Positions 25,495 to 34,812 of a DNA stretch of 64,000 nucleotides are shown here, one piece after another. The position numbers and the translations under genes are program-made. Below the pieces are notes generated by a model that had not been told where the DNA came from, made no database searches, and saw only the letters and a list, made by a program, of their open reading frames with translations. This DNA comes from CBDCWO01 sp965223405 (GTDB lineage Bacteria > Bacteroidota > Bacteroidia > Chitinophagales > Saprospiraceae). The first letter of the stretch is position 1. The number at the start of each line of letters is the position of its first letter. The stretch spans positions 6,820,001 through 6,884,000 of the forward strand of contig CBDCWO010000006.1 of NCBI GenBank assembly GCA_965223405.1, read 5' to 3'.

Positions 25495-25815
25495 CTACAT
25501 AAGCCCAAATAATTTGGCATATTTAAGCATTTCACCTTGATTGGTAATTTTCACCTTACCGGTTAATAAAGCCATCATGGGGTTTAATTCTCCCTGGGCC
25601 AATTTGACAAAATTTTGCGAAGAGGCCTTAATGGTACATTTAGCATCTCCATCTAATCCTTCTGAGGCAACTAAGGTTCCATCTTTCAGGCTCAAAGTAT
25701 ATTGTCCACCCTCCTCATCGTCACTCAAATCGAAATGGAATACGGTCTCCATCCCTTCTACAGAATCTGGATTGACTTTATCCGGTAGTGCAAATAAAAA
25801 TTCTTTAGCTGTCAT
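25495..25815 (-). CDS. SCP2 sterol-binding-like protein
   Basis: A 106-aa single SCP2 domain: FHFDLSDDEEGGQYTLSLKDG, then the conserved KCTIKASSQNFVKLAQGELNPMMALLTGKVKITNQG. SCP2 folds bind lipids or acyl-CoAs in a hydrophobic tunnel; bacterial one-domain forms are cytoplasmic and of unclear role. Divergent from fmt across 178 bp. Confidence 0.9.
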   Translation of the reverse strand: MTAKEFLFALPDKVNPDSVEGMETVFHFDLSDDEEGGQYTLSLKDGTLVASEGLDGDAKCTIKASSQNFVKLAQGELNPMMALLTGKVKITNQGEMLKYAKLFGLM

Positions 25816-25993
25816 CCTTGAAATTTAACAATTGAACAAAATTCCTTAAAAACCGCAAAATAAACAACTGGTTTCTCTTTATTCAATAAGTTCGATGTCC
25901 TTTTATTGCTGAAGACCGAAAAAAACATCGAAGTATGGTCTTGAGTTTTAAAAATAGTTGTATTTCTTTGATGTATTAACTAAAAACTTACTG

Positions 25994-26929
25994 ATGCGAA
26001 TTGTATTTATGGGTTCCCCGGACTTTGCGGTTGAAACATTAAAAAAGCTGATCGAATTCCAATTTAATGTGGTGGGGATTATAACCGCCACCGACAAAAT
26101 CGGAGGTAGAGGCAAGAACAAAGTAATTGAAACTCCGGTGAAAGCCTTTGCCAGAACCTTAAATATTCCAATACTACAGCCAAAAACCTTAAAGGGACCC
26201 AGGTTTTTGCGAAAGTTAAGTAATTTAAAAGCAGACATTCAAGTCGTTGTGGCATTTAGAATGCTACCGGAAGTGGTGTGGAATATGCCCTCACTTGGAA
26301 CGATCAACCTTCATGCCTCACTTTTACCGAAATACAGAGGAGCTGCACCGATTCACTGGGCGGTGATCAATGGCGAAACAGAAACCGGGCTCACTACGTT
26401 TCGCCTAAAACATGCCATTGATACGGGTGATATTCTATTACAGGAAAAAGTCCAAATCAGGATCGATGATACCACCGGTTCATTATACAATCGAATGAAA
26501 GCAATAGGGGCAGATTTGGTCTTGCAAACACTACGGGCAATTAAGAGTGATTCCGTAACAGCGATCCCGCAATCCAATGAAGTAAGCAAGGCTCCGAAAA
26601 TATACCACAAGGATGCCCAGATCCAGTTTGATCAAACTTCCCTCCAAGTTTACAATTTCATCAGAGGTATGTCCCCTTTTCCATGTGCTTGGACCGAATT
26701 GGATGATCAAACTTTTAAGATTTATTTTGCAAATATCTACGACCAGCAAGCTATTGCTCAACCTGGAAAAATACAAACTGACCATAAGACATATTTGAGA
26801 ATTGCTACGCAGGATGGCTGGATTGCTTGTAAAGACGTACAAATGTCGGGAAAGAGAAGAATGGATATTAAAACCTTTTTAAACGGATACCGGATTCAGA
26901 GTTTAGCTATCGGAATAGGCCCCGTTTAA
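25994..26929 (+). CDS. fmt: methionyl-tRNA formyltransferase
   Basis: Formylates initiator Met-tRNA using 10-formyl-THF. MRIVFMGSPDFAVETL begins the Rossmann fold; HASLLPKYRGAAPIHWAVINGE contains the catalytic loop; ETGLTTFRL and DTGDIL are conserved. A C-terminal OB domain covers about 205-310. The frame extends upstream to 25958, but the ATG at 25994 directly precedes the first beta strand. Its last 23 bp overlap the small membrane protein gene on the other strand. Confidence 0.96.
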   Translation: MRIVFMGSPDFAVETLKKLIEFQFNVVGIITATDKIGGRGKNKVIETPVKAFARTLNIPILQPKTLKGPRFLRKLSNLKADIQVVVAFRMLPEVVWNMPSLGTINLHASLLPKYRGAAPIHWAVINGETETGLTTFRLKHAIDTGDILLQEKVQIRIDDTTGSLYNRMKAIGADLVLQTLRAIKSDSVTAIPQSNEVSKAPKIYHKDAQIQFDQTSLQVYNFIRGMSPFPCAWTELDDQTFKIYFANIYDQQAIAQPGKIQTDHKTYLRIATQDGWIACKDVQMSGKRRMDIKTFLNGYRIQSLAIGIGPV

Positions 26930-27149
26930 GGTCGGAGATCAATTCTGAGAAGATTTCCGTATTAAACAATTTCCATTCTGCCTCCGGAATCTCTTGCCAT
27001 AAATATTCCGAAATGGAGGCATCATTGGTTATATTGCCTGTAAGCGATAAGTATACCACTGACAGTGCGCTTAATACAAACAATGTAACAAATAATATTT
27101 TTGACTTTTTGTCCACTTCTTGTTGCTTAGTTCTACGATATAGACGCAT
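26907..27149 (-). CDS. small single-helix membrane protein, unrecognised
   Basis: About 80 aa: MRLYRRTKQQEVDKKSK, a strongly basic stretch, then one transmembrane helix (ILFVTLFVLSALSVVYLSL), then an acidic tail with WQEIPEAEWKLF. ATG codons at 27170 and 27149 are both possible; the later one places the basic stretch at the N-terminus. It overlaps the end of fmt tail to tail. I recognise no family. A real gene is likely from the positive-inside layout. Confidence 0.55.
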   Translation of the reverse strand: MRLYRRTKQQEVDKKSKILFVTLFVLSALSVVYLSLTGNITNDASISEYLWQEIPEAEWKLFNTEIFSELISDLKRGLFR

Positions 27150-27449
27150 AAAAGATACGCAAAGTTGCATCAATTGTCACTTTTTTTTCGAAATACGGTG
27201 AATTAATAACGATTAATTAACATATTCCGGTGCTAAGTCCACATTTGAGTGATGAAGCAGGATAGAGTGCAGTTTAAGAGTGAGCAAGGTCCATGACCCT
27301 ACGGAGTCGAGGCTCACAAGATAAACCAAGCCTATTGAGAGTTCACCAACGCAGGAAAGACAATAAATAAGCCGAGTTCATCCGTCAATTTAAGCTTGAT
27401 TATACACTAGCCATATTAATGAGGGTAGTAATCATATCAATGATGGTAT
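27150..27449. other. gene-free stretch, nothing recognised
   Basis: Between the small membrane protein and the tandem ABC ATPase gene. No open frame of note, strong hairpin or repeat. Somewhat higher GC near 27280-27320 than around it. Confidence 0.5.
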
Positions 27450-29015
27450 TCAATCGTTATCGGGAAGAGAAAATACATAAGAAGCATCCAACAAATCTTT
27501 AGTATAAGGGTGAGTTGGTCTATTTACAATTTGCGCAACTTCTCCCCTTTCGACCATTTTTCCTTTCTTTAAAACTACTACTTCAGTCGCAATTCGAACT
27601 ACCCAGTATAAATCATGTGATATAAAAAGAATTCCCATATTACGTTTTTTGCATATCCGAACCAACATCTCAACTACTTGTTGTTGCTGCTGGTAGTCTA
27701 GTCCGGCGATACTTTCATCGACGACGAGAAATCGTGGATTCCTAAGCAAGGCGCGAGCAATTGCAATTCTCTGTCTCTGTCCACCTGAAAATGCATGAGG
27801 ATATTTATCCTTGGTGTCTTGAGATAGATTAAGTTCCCCTAGAACCTGATTAATTTTTTCATTAGCATCTTCAGATGTTGCTAGGACTTCCTTAAGCGCA
27901 TCACCGATTTTCATCCTGGGGTTGAGGCTACTGAATGCATCCTGAAATATCATTTGAACAATATGACTCCACTCCTTACGTGAATATTCAGCCATTGTTT
28001 TCCCACGATATAAAACAGACCCGGCCACCGGAGTGATCATCCTAGCGATGACTTTGGCCACTGTAGACTTACCACAACCTGATTCGCCGACAAGCCCGGT
28101 AATCAATCCACTCTTCAGGTTCAGATTTAACTTGTTCAATGCAACCACTGAGTTGCTTTTGCCTAAAAAGCTTCTTTTCTGATAGATCACCTTTATATTG
28201 CATAATGCAAGACGGTCAGTAGGGTTTGGATCCGGTTCGTATTTGAAATTAGGCTTTACATTATCTGTAGTGCTTGAACCGGTCAGCGGTTTTATTTCCT
28301 GATTTTTTATTTCCCATATATGATCTGCCAATTGGTTGACCAATTTCACATCATGTGAGATTAGTAACATCCCCCATTGGTATTTTAGCCTGAGATCAGA
28401 TAACAATTCGATTAAATGAGCCTGAGTGATTTTATCGAGAGAGGTAGTTGGTTCATCAGCAATCACAAACTCTGGAGAGGACAATAAACTCATGGCAATC
28501 ATGATCCTCTGCAATTGTCCACCCGACAGTTGGTGGGGATAGCTATTATAAGCCCGGCCTGGGTCATCCAGTTTTACACTTGCAAGGACAGAAAGTATTA
28601 GATCACGCGTATCCTTGCCAGGGTTTTTAACCACTTCCTGGAGTTGGATACCACATTTCATTACCGGATTGAAGTATGGCAATGGTTCTTGAAATACAAA
28701 ATTGAATTTGCCACGGTTGAAACTTATTCGCTCTTCTTCACTCAATTTCAATAAGTCCACCGCATTTTGCGGATCCTGGTGGTAGATCATGCTTCCACTT
28801 GCCCTGAATGTAGCAGGTAGAATTCCCATAATCGATTTTGCAAAGATGGACTTGCCGACTCCGGATTCTCCAACTATACCGATATTGGTATTATACGCCC
28901 ATACGAACTGTTCCACATGAAGCAGAGGTTGATTATCCTTGGATATTCTAAAATCATGTAGTTCTACAGCGGGAAAGTTCTGGGCCTGAGTCACTGTATG
29001 TAAGGTCTTATCCAA
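27450..29015 (-). CDS. tandem ABC ATPase (fused DppD-DppF type)
   Basis: A 521-aa protein with two complete ATP-binding domains as in oligopeptide/dipeptide (and YejF-like) importers. Domain 1: Walker A GESGVGKS (about 53-60), signature LSGGQLQRIM, Walker B VIADEPTTSLD. Domain 2: Walker A GESGCGKS (about 312), signature FSGGQRQRIAIARAL, Walker B VVDESIAGLD, and the oligopeptide-type tail RPTHPYTKDLL. No ATG occurs before the first Walker A, so the TTG at 29015 is the probable start. No permease or binding-protein gene is nearby. Confidence 0.9.
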   Translation of the reverse strand: MDKTLHTVTQAQNFPAVELHDFRISKDNQPLLHVEQFVWAYNTNIGIVGESGVGKSIFAKSIMGILPATFRASGSMIYHQDPQNAVDLLKLSEEERISFNRGKFNFVFQEPLPYFNPVMKCGIQLQEVVKNPGKDTRDLILSVLASVKLDDPGRAYNSYPHQLSGGQLQRIMIAMSLLSSPEFVIADEPTTSLDKITQAHLIELLSDLRLKYQWGMLLISHDVKLVNQLADHIWEIKNQEIKPLTGSSTTDNVKPNFKYEPDPNPTDRLALCNIKVIYQKRSFLGKSNSVVALNKLNLNLKSGLITGLVGESGCGKSTVAKVIARMITPVAGSVLYRGKTMAEYSRKEWSHIVQMIFQDAFSSLNPRMKIGDALKEVLATSEDANEKINQVLGELNLSQDTKDKYPHAFSGGQRQRIAIARALLRNPRFLVVDESIAGLDYQQQQQVVEMLVRICKKRNMGILFISHDLYWVVRIATEVVVLKKGKMVERGEVAQIVNRPTHPYTKDLLDASYVFSLPDND

Positions 29016-29092
29016 ATTTATCTAATTCTTATCGAATATATAGTATTTTTTATGGCTCTGCTTTTATCTTACCGAAATAATCTGATGGGCCT

Positions 29093-29998
29093 ATGAAGGA
29101 AGTACTGAAAATAAATGGATTATCGAAAAATTATGGACCAATACAGGCTTTAAGGGGGCTTGATCTGAATGTCAATGAAGGCGAAGTTTGGGGGATATTG
29201 GGTCCAAATGGCAGTGGTAAGACCACCACATTAGGAATTATACTCGGAATTCTTAAATCCAACCAGGGTCAATACGAATGGTTTTCAGGGACTTATGGAG
29301 ATCAATATAGAATCAAAATAGGTGCTATCCTGGAAACGCCAAACTTTTACCCGTATCTCAACGCAATTGAGAATCTGAAGATTATCCAACACATTAAAAA
29401 TAGTCATGATGACCATTTGGATGAATTACTACGAATGGTAAAATTAAGTGGCCGTAAAAAATCTGCATTTACAACCTATTCCTTAGGAATGAAACAACGT
29501 TTGGCAATTGCTGCCACGCTGATTGGAAATCCTGAAGTATTGATCTTTGACGAACCAACCAACGGTTTAGATCCACAGGGTATAGTTGATATCCGTAATA
29601 CTTTAATTGAAATTGCCGGAACAGGGAAAACGGTGATCATGGCAAGTCACATATTGGATGAGGTTGAAAAAATATGTTCACATGTGGCCATATTACGCAG
29701 AGGGCATTTACTCAAATCAGGTCAGGTGGGTAATATCTTATCAGATAATGTAATCATTGAAATTGGTACCCGGCTACTGGATATGCCAAAGTTGAAAGAA
29801 CTTATTCAAAGTGTGGCAGGAGTGAAGACAATTGAAGAAAAAAACGGAATGTACGAGTTAGAAGTTAGTCCGGAAGTAGAAGCAGAATATTTAAATCAGC
29901 TGGCGTTTAAGTCAGGAATCGTGTTGGATAGACTTCAGATGAAAAAAATGAGACTAGAAACCGAATTTTTAGAACTTCTGAAAAATGCACCAAAATGA
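29093..29998 (+). CDS. ABC transporter ATP-binding protein (BcrA/GldA-like)
   Basis: A 301-aa ABC-2-type exporter ATPase. Walker A GPNGSGKTT (about 42-50), Q-loop region LETPNFYPYLNAIENL, signature YSLGMKQRL, Walker B LIFDEPTNGLDPQG, and MASHILDEVEKIC with the switch His. The C-terminal 80 residues are the usual accessory domain. The stop overlaps the start of the permease gene by 4 bp, so the two form one exporter. Cargo is unknown; gliding GldA is only one of several close relatives. Confidence 0.92.
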   Translation: MKEVLKINGLSKNYGPIQALRGLDLNVNEGEVWGILGPNGSGKTTTLGIILGILKSNQGQYEWFSGTYGDQYRIKIGAILETPNFYPYLNAIENLKIIQHIKNSHDDHLDELLRMVKLSGRKKSAFTTYSLGMKQRLAIAATLIGNPEVLIFDEPTNGLDPQGIVDIRNTLIEIAGTGKTVIMASHILDEVEKICSHVAILRRGHLLKSGQVGNILSDNVIIEIGTRLLDMPKLKELIQSVAGVKTIEEKNGMYELEVSPEVEAEYLNQLAFKSGIVLDRLQMKKMRLETEFLELLKNAPK

Positions 29999-30789
29999 TA
30001 AAACTAGAATGGCTAAAATTTCGGAATAATTTAGTCTTCCAATTCATGCTGGGACTGTTTTTCATCTGCCAGGCATTCCTGTTGCTGATAGGGCGAGAGT
30101 TCGATGACCTCCCCCCTCCCCTTCCAAACCACATGGTATTCTTTCAATTTCCAACGGTGTTTGAGTACCAATCATACATTGGCAATTGGTTAGCATTTTT
30201 TTTTCTGGGTTTTGTAGCCATATTCATGACGACTTCGGAATTTTCAAACAAAACCCTCAGACAAAATATCATTACCGGACTTACCCGAGTACAGATCTTC
30301 AAAGGTAAGATGGGTTTTGCAGCCATTATTGCTGTATTGGCAACTTGTTTTTATTTTTTGACCTCCTTGATCTATGGATTCATTTACACTCCAGACATTA
30401 CCTTATCACTACTCACAGAAAACTTTAGGATACATCTGCACTATTTTGTCATGGCTTTCGGATATATGAGTTTTGGAATTATGCTAGCAATGGTATTCCG
30501 AAGATCCGGACTGGCTATGTTTTTATACTTTGCTTTTATAATGTTTTTAGAGCCACTAATCCGCTGGGCCATTCATTTTCAAATAGCTGAACATCGAAGT
30601 TTCATATTTTATCCTATGAATGCCCTGGAAGACCTGACCCCAAATCCCCTGGCTAAACTGGAAGATGCATTCTCAAATATAGAGTTCAATATATTTATGA
30701 CCCCCAATGAAGCTTTGGTGACCTCACTAATTTATATAAGCATCTTTGTATATCTGATCTATTGGAAAATTAAAAATGCTGACCTTTAA
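29995..30789 (+). CDS. ABC-2 type transporter permease
   Basis: A 264-aa membrane protein with six predicted helices, beginning KLEWLKFRNNLVFQFMLGLFF. ATMTTSEFSNKTLRQNIITGLTR-like text near residue 80 (TTSEFSNKTLRQNIITGL) is the cytoplasmic coupling region common to ABC-2 permeases. It overlaps the ATPase gene by ATGA and must be its membrane partner. The gap to the convergent peptidase gene (30790-31031) shows no clear terminator. Confidence 0.85.
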   Translation: MIKLEWLKFRNNLVFQFMLGLFFICQAFLLLIGREFDDLPPPLPNHMVFFQFPTVFEYQSYIGNWLAFFFLGFVAIFMTTSEFSNKTLRQNIITGLTRVQIFKGKMGFAAIIAVLATCFYFLTSLIYGFIYTPDITLSLLTENFRIHLHYFVMAFGYMSFGIMLAMVFRRSGLAMFLYFAFIMFLEPLIRWAIHFQIAEHRSFIFYPMNALEDLTPNPLAKLEDAFSNIEFNIFMTPNEALVTSLIYISIFVYLIYWKIKNADL

Positions 30790-31031
30790 GAGTTTATTCC
30801 GAATCAAAGTTGCCGGAGTTAATGGGTCTGTGATAATAGTTTTTGGGCAAAATTCTATCCGGTCAGGAATTCGTTCATCTAATGATTTCCTTCGATAAAT
30901 CCGAGAAATCTTCAAAATATCACTTTAGTCCCGAAGTTTACTACGAACTCCCGCTTACCAGAGTCTCTTGCGGTAGTGCCGCCCAATAATAATCGACTCA
31001 GGTTCTTAATATTCACCGCGAAATGTTCCGG

Positions 31032-32915
31032 TTACTCTTGCTCCGATGGCCAAGTATTGTTTTGAATATCAGCATCGGCCATTCTTTTGGAGGGATCTAT
31101 TTCTATTTTAGTGATTTCCTCCAAAGGGATATCTATTTCCAACTGATAGTTGGGATGAGTCCAAGGCCAGTCGGGTCGGAGCTGGGCTTTCACTTCATAA
31201 ATGGAGTCATTTTTTTCTCCCCTCATAATCCTTAATGGAATATAATAATATCGGGTTGTACCATTTTTTTGAGTTACGACCAAATCTATAGGCATGGGCA
31301 TCACTCCAATTTTTTCCAGCGAAATATTCGTTTTATTTCCATTTGCTTCTATTCCTTGCACTGCATAATCGATCGTATGAGTTGTATTGACCATATATTC
31401 CTTATACCAATCCAATTCAAGACCCGAAACTTTCTCCATTATCCGAACAAAATCATTAGCATTCGGATGTTTAAATTTCCAGGTATTAAAATAATCCAGC
31501 ATACCCTGATCAAAAGCCTCTTTCCCGATAATATATTTGAGCTGATTAAGAAACACCGCACCTTTCACATAAGCGCCTACCCCATAGGCCTGGTTAGATA
31601 AAAAGTGATCGGCATGAGTTGATAGTGGTTCTTCCGCACCAGTGGAGGCAAATCGAATATATCCAAAATTACTACCTCTATGAGGATCATTTCTAACAGT
31701 TCCCGGTATTAGTTTTTGTTTGCGCAACTCATTCATAACCTCACTGCTGGCATAAGACGTAAATCCTTCATCCATCCAGGCATATAAACTCTCATTGGTA
31801 CCCAATATCATTTGATACCAACTATGAAACAATTCATGTACCGACACTCCGACCAATCCACTCAGATTACGCTTACCAGTAATCAATGTAGCCATCGGAT
31901 ATTCCATTCCACCATCACCGCCCTGGATGAATGAGTATTTTTTGTAAGGATATTTTCCAAAATGTTTGGCATTGTACTCAAATACATAGCTCATCACATC
32001 AGGAAGAGTACCCCAAGGTTCTTCAGTGAATTCATCTTTAACAAAAAAGAAATGCATGGCTGTACCATCGGCCGCTATCTTTTTGGTATGAGTGTATTCG
32101 GGATCAGCCGCCCATACAAAATCATGAACGTTGGGGGCAAAGAAATGCCACATCAATTTACCATCAACAATTTCCTGGTTCACTTCGCCATCTGCATAAC
32201 CATGGCCTACTTGTGATGCATTTTGCAAATATCCGGTAGCGGCTACCACCTGCTCGGCGTCAATTTTAATTTTTACATCAAAGTTGCCCCATACCCCGTA
32301 AAACTCCCTTCCTATGTAAGGATTTGCATGCCATCCCTGGTAGTCATATTCACACAGCTTTGGATACCATTGAGCCATACTGTAATCGATCCCTTCACGG
32401 TTATTTCTACCGGATCGCCGGATCTGAACCGGCACTTGTGAATGGAATTCCAGTTCAAGCAAGGTTTGGCTATTGGGTGCAATTGCCGCCGCTAAAGTTA
32501 CCTCCAGAATGGTACCTTCCACCTGGTAATCCACCGGTACTCCATTTTGTTTTAAACTAGTAATTTTATGATAACCGATTTCCGAGTCACCAAGGCTTTG
32601 AATACGACCTTCGACCCGTCCATCAGGATCTTTAATATTTCGGCTACGTACATCCATCATACTCCCTGGCTGAAAAGCATTGAAATATAAATGATAAAAC
32701 ACCTTGGTTAATTCATCGGGAGAATTATTAAAATATACCAACCGTTGCTTCCCGGTGAACCGATGGAGGTTTACATCAAAATCAATCTCCATTTGATAAT
32801 CAACTCGCTGTTGCCATCGGTCGGCTTGGGAAAAAATTTGATGAGAATCAATGAGCATCCAAGCCAGGATCAATAGACAAGATCCAAAAATCTTCAAATA
32901 ATTAATGTTTTCCAT
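31032..32915 (-). CDS. M1 family zinc metallopeptidase, exported
   Basis: A 627-aa gluzincin aminopeptidase-like protein with signal peptide (ends IFSQA). The beta-rich N-terminal domain covers about 40-270. The active site has GGDGGMEYPMATLI in place of the GxMEN box, then HELFHSWYQMILG and MDEGF, giving HExxH plus the third zinc ligand Glu. An M1-like helical/beta C-terminal part completes it. GMEYP rather than GAMEN is typical of this Bacteroidota subgroup. It is probably periplasmic and trims peptides. Divergent from the DUF6580 gene across 73 bp. Confidence 0.92.
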   Translation of the reverse strand: MENINYLKIFGSCLLILAWMLIDSHQIFSQADRWQQRVDYQMEIDFDVNLHRFTGKQRLVYFNNSPDELTKVFYHLYFNAFQPGSMMDVRSRNIKDPDGRVEGRIQSLGDSEIGYHKITSLKQNGVPVDYQVEGTILEVTLAAAIAPNSQTLLELEFHSQVPVQIRRSGRNNREGIDYSMAQWYPKLCEYDYQGWHANPYIGREFYGVWGNFDVKIKIDAEQVVAATGYLQNASQVGHGYADGEVNQEIVDGKLMWHFFAPNVHDFVWAADPEYTHTKKIAADGTAMHFFFVKDEFTEEPWGTLPDVMSYVFEYNAKHFGKYPYKKYSFIQGGDGGMEYPMATLITGKRNLSGLVGVSVHELFHSWYQMILGTNESLYAWMDEGFTSYASSEVMNELRKQKLIPGTVRNDPHRGSNFGYIRFASTGAEEPLSTHADHFLSNQAYGVGAYVKGAVFLNQLKYIIGKEAFDQGMLDYFNTWKFKHPNANDFVRIMEKVSGLELDWYKEYMVNTTHTIDYAVQGIEANGNKTNISLEKIGVMPMPIDLVVTQKNGTTRYYYIPLRIMRGEKNDSIYEVKAQLRPDWPWTHPNYQLEIDIPLEEITKIEIDPSKRMADADIQNNTWPSEQE

Positions 32916-32988
32916 ATATATTTGTGCTATTAAAATTGGTGATGTGATCGTCTTTAAATTGTACCCTTGCTAAAAAAGACTGTAAAAT

Positions 32989-33552
32989 ATGAATAATAAT
33001 TTTAATCAAAAAAAGATATTTATTGTAGGATTAATCCTGGTTGCGGCATTGTCCAGATTGCTTCCTCATCCACACAATTTCACTCCAATAACCGCAATGG
33101 CTTTGATGGGTGCTGCCTATTTCAAAGACAAAAAATGGTCAATAATCGTTCCTCTGGCTGGCTTATGGATCAGTGATATCTTCCTTAACTACTTCTTTTA
33201 CAGTGCTTTTGTCTCAGGGTGGAAAATATGGTTTGGATCTCCTGCCACTTACTTATTCATTCTGATCATGGTAATCGCAGGATGGAAAATCTTTAAAAAA
33301 GTGACGGCGTCACGAGTCATCCTTGCCAGTTTAGGAGGAAGTGTTTTGTTTTTTTTGGTATCTAATTTCTCGGTCTGGTTAACAACCATTACCTATCCCA
33401 AGAATTGGATTGGTTTGATCGAGTGCTATATTGCGGGAATCCCATTTTTCCAAAATACACTGCTGGGTGACCTGGTATATTCGATTATTCTTTTCGGAGT
33501 ATACGAATGGGCCGTCAATAAACGCTTCCTTTGGTCTTTACAAAAAGCTTAA
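32989..33552 (+). CDS. DUF6580 family membrane protein
   Basis: A 187-aa integral membrane protein with five or six helices. LSRLLPHPHNFTPITAMALMGAAYF near the N-terminus and the later WLTTITYPKNWIGLIECYIAGIPFFQNTLLGD are the conserved blocks of DUF6580, described as a putative transport family; the layout recalls ECF transporter S components but no energising partner is nearby. No riboswitch is visible in the 73-bp upstream gap. Confidence 0.8.
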   Translation: MNNNFNQKKIFIVGLILVAALSRLLPHPHNFTPITAMALMGAAYFKDKKWSIIVPLAGLWISDIFLNYFFYSAFVSGWKIWFGSPATYLFILIMVIAGWKIFKKVTASRVILASLGGSVLFFLVSNFSVWLTTITYPKNWIGLIECYIAGIPFFQNTLLGDLVYSIILFGVYEWAVNKRFLWSLQKA

Positions 33553-33962
33553 AATAAGGGGTAGAATGCCTATTACCAATTCCAGTTGCTATATTGTCAT
33601 GGTCAAATAACCGCCCTTAACCGGCTTTTTCATCATTTCTACGAGATTGGTAGCATTTTATCCATAACCGCTCGCAACTCTAGATCGGTACGGAACTATG
33701 AACACTCTGCTATGACGGGCAAGAAGAAATCTTCCAGAACGATAATCGCAGAATGAAGTTCGTCGCCAACTGCCGCGGAGGAGGATGTGACACCTCTGCG
33801 GTCATATGCATCAGGGATAACCCAAGGCACATCAGATGCCATTTCGCCCTTAAATTCTAGACAGAATAAAGATCTCTACGACGATTGTACTTCAAGAATA
33901 AAAAAGAGGCTGTTCATCTAATAAACAGCCTCTAGATCATAATCAGCGATTGCATTCGGTGA
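33553..33962. other. gap with an inverted repeat and a short Cys-rich open frame
   Basis: CCGCGGAGG and CCTCTGCGG (33773-33801) form a 9-bp stem with one mismatch. A plus-strand frame of 35 codons starts at ATG 33753, spans the stem, contains five Cys and ends at 33860; it has no recognisable family and may be chance. The terminator at 33905-33933 is listed separately. Otherwise nothing is seen. Confidence 0.35.
33905..33933 (-). terminator. rho-independent terminator of the mini-protein gene
   Basis: AGAGGCTGTT and AACAGCCTCT form a perfect 10-bp stem with a 9-nt loop. Read on the minus strand the stem is followed by TTTTTATT. It lies 30 bp after the stop of the minus-strand small ORF at 33963, which supports transcription of that ORF. 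Confidence 0.8.
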
Positions 33963-34226
33963 TTATTTCATAAAAATCAATTTCTGAGTTTGATTATGGT
34001 CTTTTTTTGATAGTTGGTAAAAGTAAACTCCATTTTGGGAAATATCTTGAGAACTGATTAAAATTTGCTTCAATAGATCCTGAGGGGTAAGTGCATAATT
34101 ACACAATGAATTCAAGGAATGGTGGACTAGGTCTGGACAGAGCAAATCACAGTTGGAGGATTGCGCATAAAAACCGGACTGTATGCCCAGACAAAAAATT
34201 AAAACGGCAAAAAGACGTTCCTTCAT
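33963..34226 (-). CDS. mini-protein: signal peptide joined to a T9SS sorting-domain tail
   Basis: 87 aa only. Residues 1-22 (MKERLFAVLIFCLGIQSGFYAQ) are a clear signal peptide. Residues about 50-87 (QILISSQDISQNGVYFYQL, ending KLIFMK) match the last strands of a T9SS C-terminal sorting domain. Between them are about 28 residues with four Cys and no mature domain. It may be the remnant of a larger secreted protein after internal deletion, or a genuine small secreted protein. A strong terminator follows it. The start ATG at 34226 fits the signal peptide. Confidence 0.55.
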   Translation of the reverse strand: MKERLFAVLIFCLGIQSGFYAQSSNCDLLCPDLVHHSLNSLCNYALTPQDLLKQILISSQDISQNGVYFYQLSKKDHNQTQKLIFMK

Positions 34227-34812
34227 GGGGAAGTGTACTTATTTGTAAAACTATCTTATCTATTACTAGAAATCGGTCTATGTGGATGCTAAAATAATAG
34301 AAATCAGAGCTAAAAACGATTATTAAATGATGATTTTTAGTAACATAAATTGCTGACTATCAAGTATATATTAACGTTTTATTAAATATATTTTAATAGT
34401 ATAGATTAGTATGCTGATATCCATCAATTTAAGAATTACAACTGAATCGTATATGACATTTTCGGTATGATATTTATAATTAAAAAAGTCAATCCGAAGA
34501 TTGACTTTTTCAATTGCCGTAGTGGGATTTTCATATTCTCATTCAGCATTCGTTTGAGGTAATTCAGGATTCTTCAACTTTCATCGGGTCAATTACCTCT
34601 AGCGATGGTACGTCTTGGTTCGATTTTTTATTCTTATAACCGAATAGGTAGTATTAAAAATTACTTCATAACAACCAAACGTACTGCAACACATTAATAC
34701 TATTTACTATATATCAGAAACCATGCCAATTTTAAATTGCCTAAGTGTCCAAGACTACTGCATAAGATATCCGGAATAGGACGAAAGGCGGCAAACAACG
34801 ACTATTGTAGAT
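34227..34812. other. AT-rich gene-free stretch of 586 bp
   Basis: Very AT-rich, especially 34315-34480, and without a credible open frame. The only clear structure is the hairpin at 34483-34510. It lies between two minus-strand genes, so it must contain the mini-protein promoter and the end of the 7TM-HD operon. Confidence 0.5.
34483..34510. terminator. isolated bidirectional terminator-like hairpin
   Basis: AAAAAGTCAATC-CGAA-GATTGACTTTTT is a perfect 12-bp stem with a tetraloop and a T-run on either strand. It is 302 bp beyond the stop of the 7TM-HD gene on the minus strand, too far for a simple 3' end, so it may end a long 3' untranslated region or a small RNA. Confidence 0.7.
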
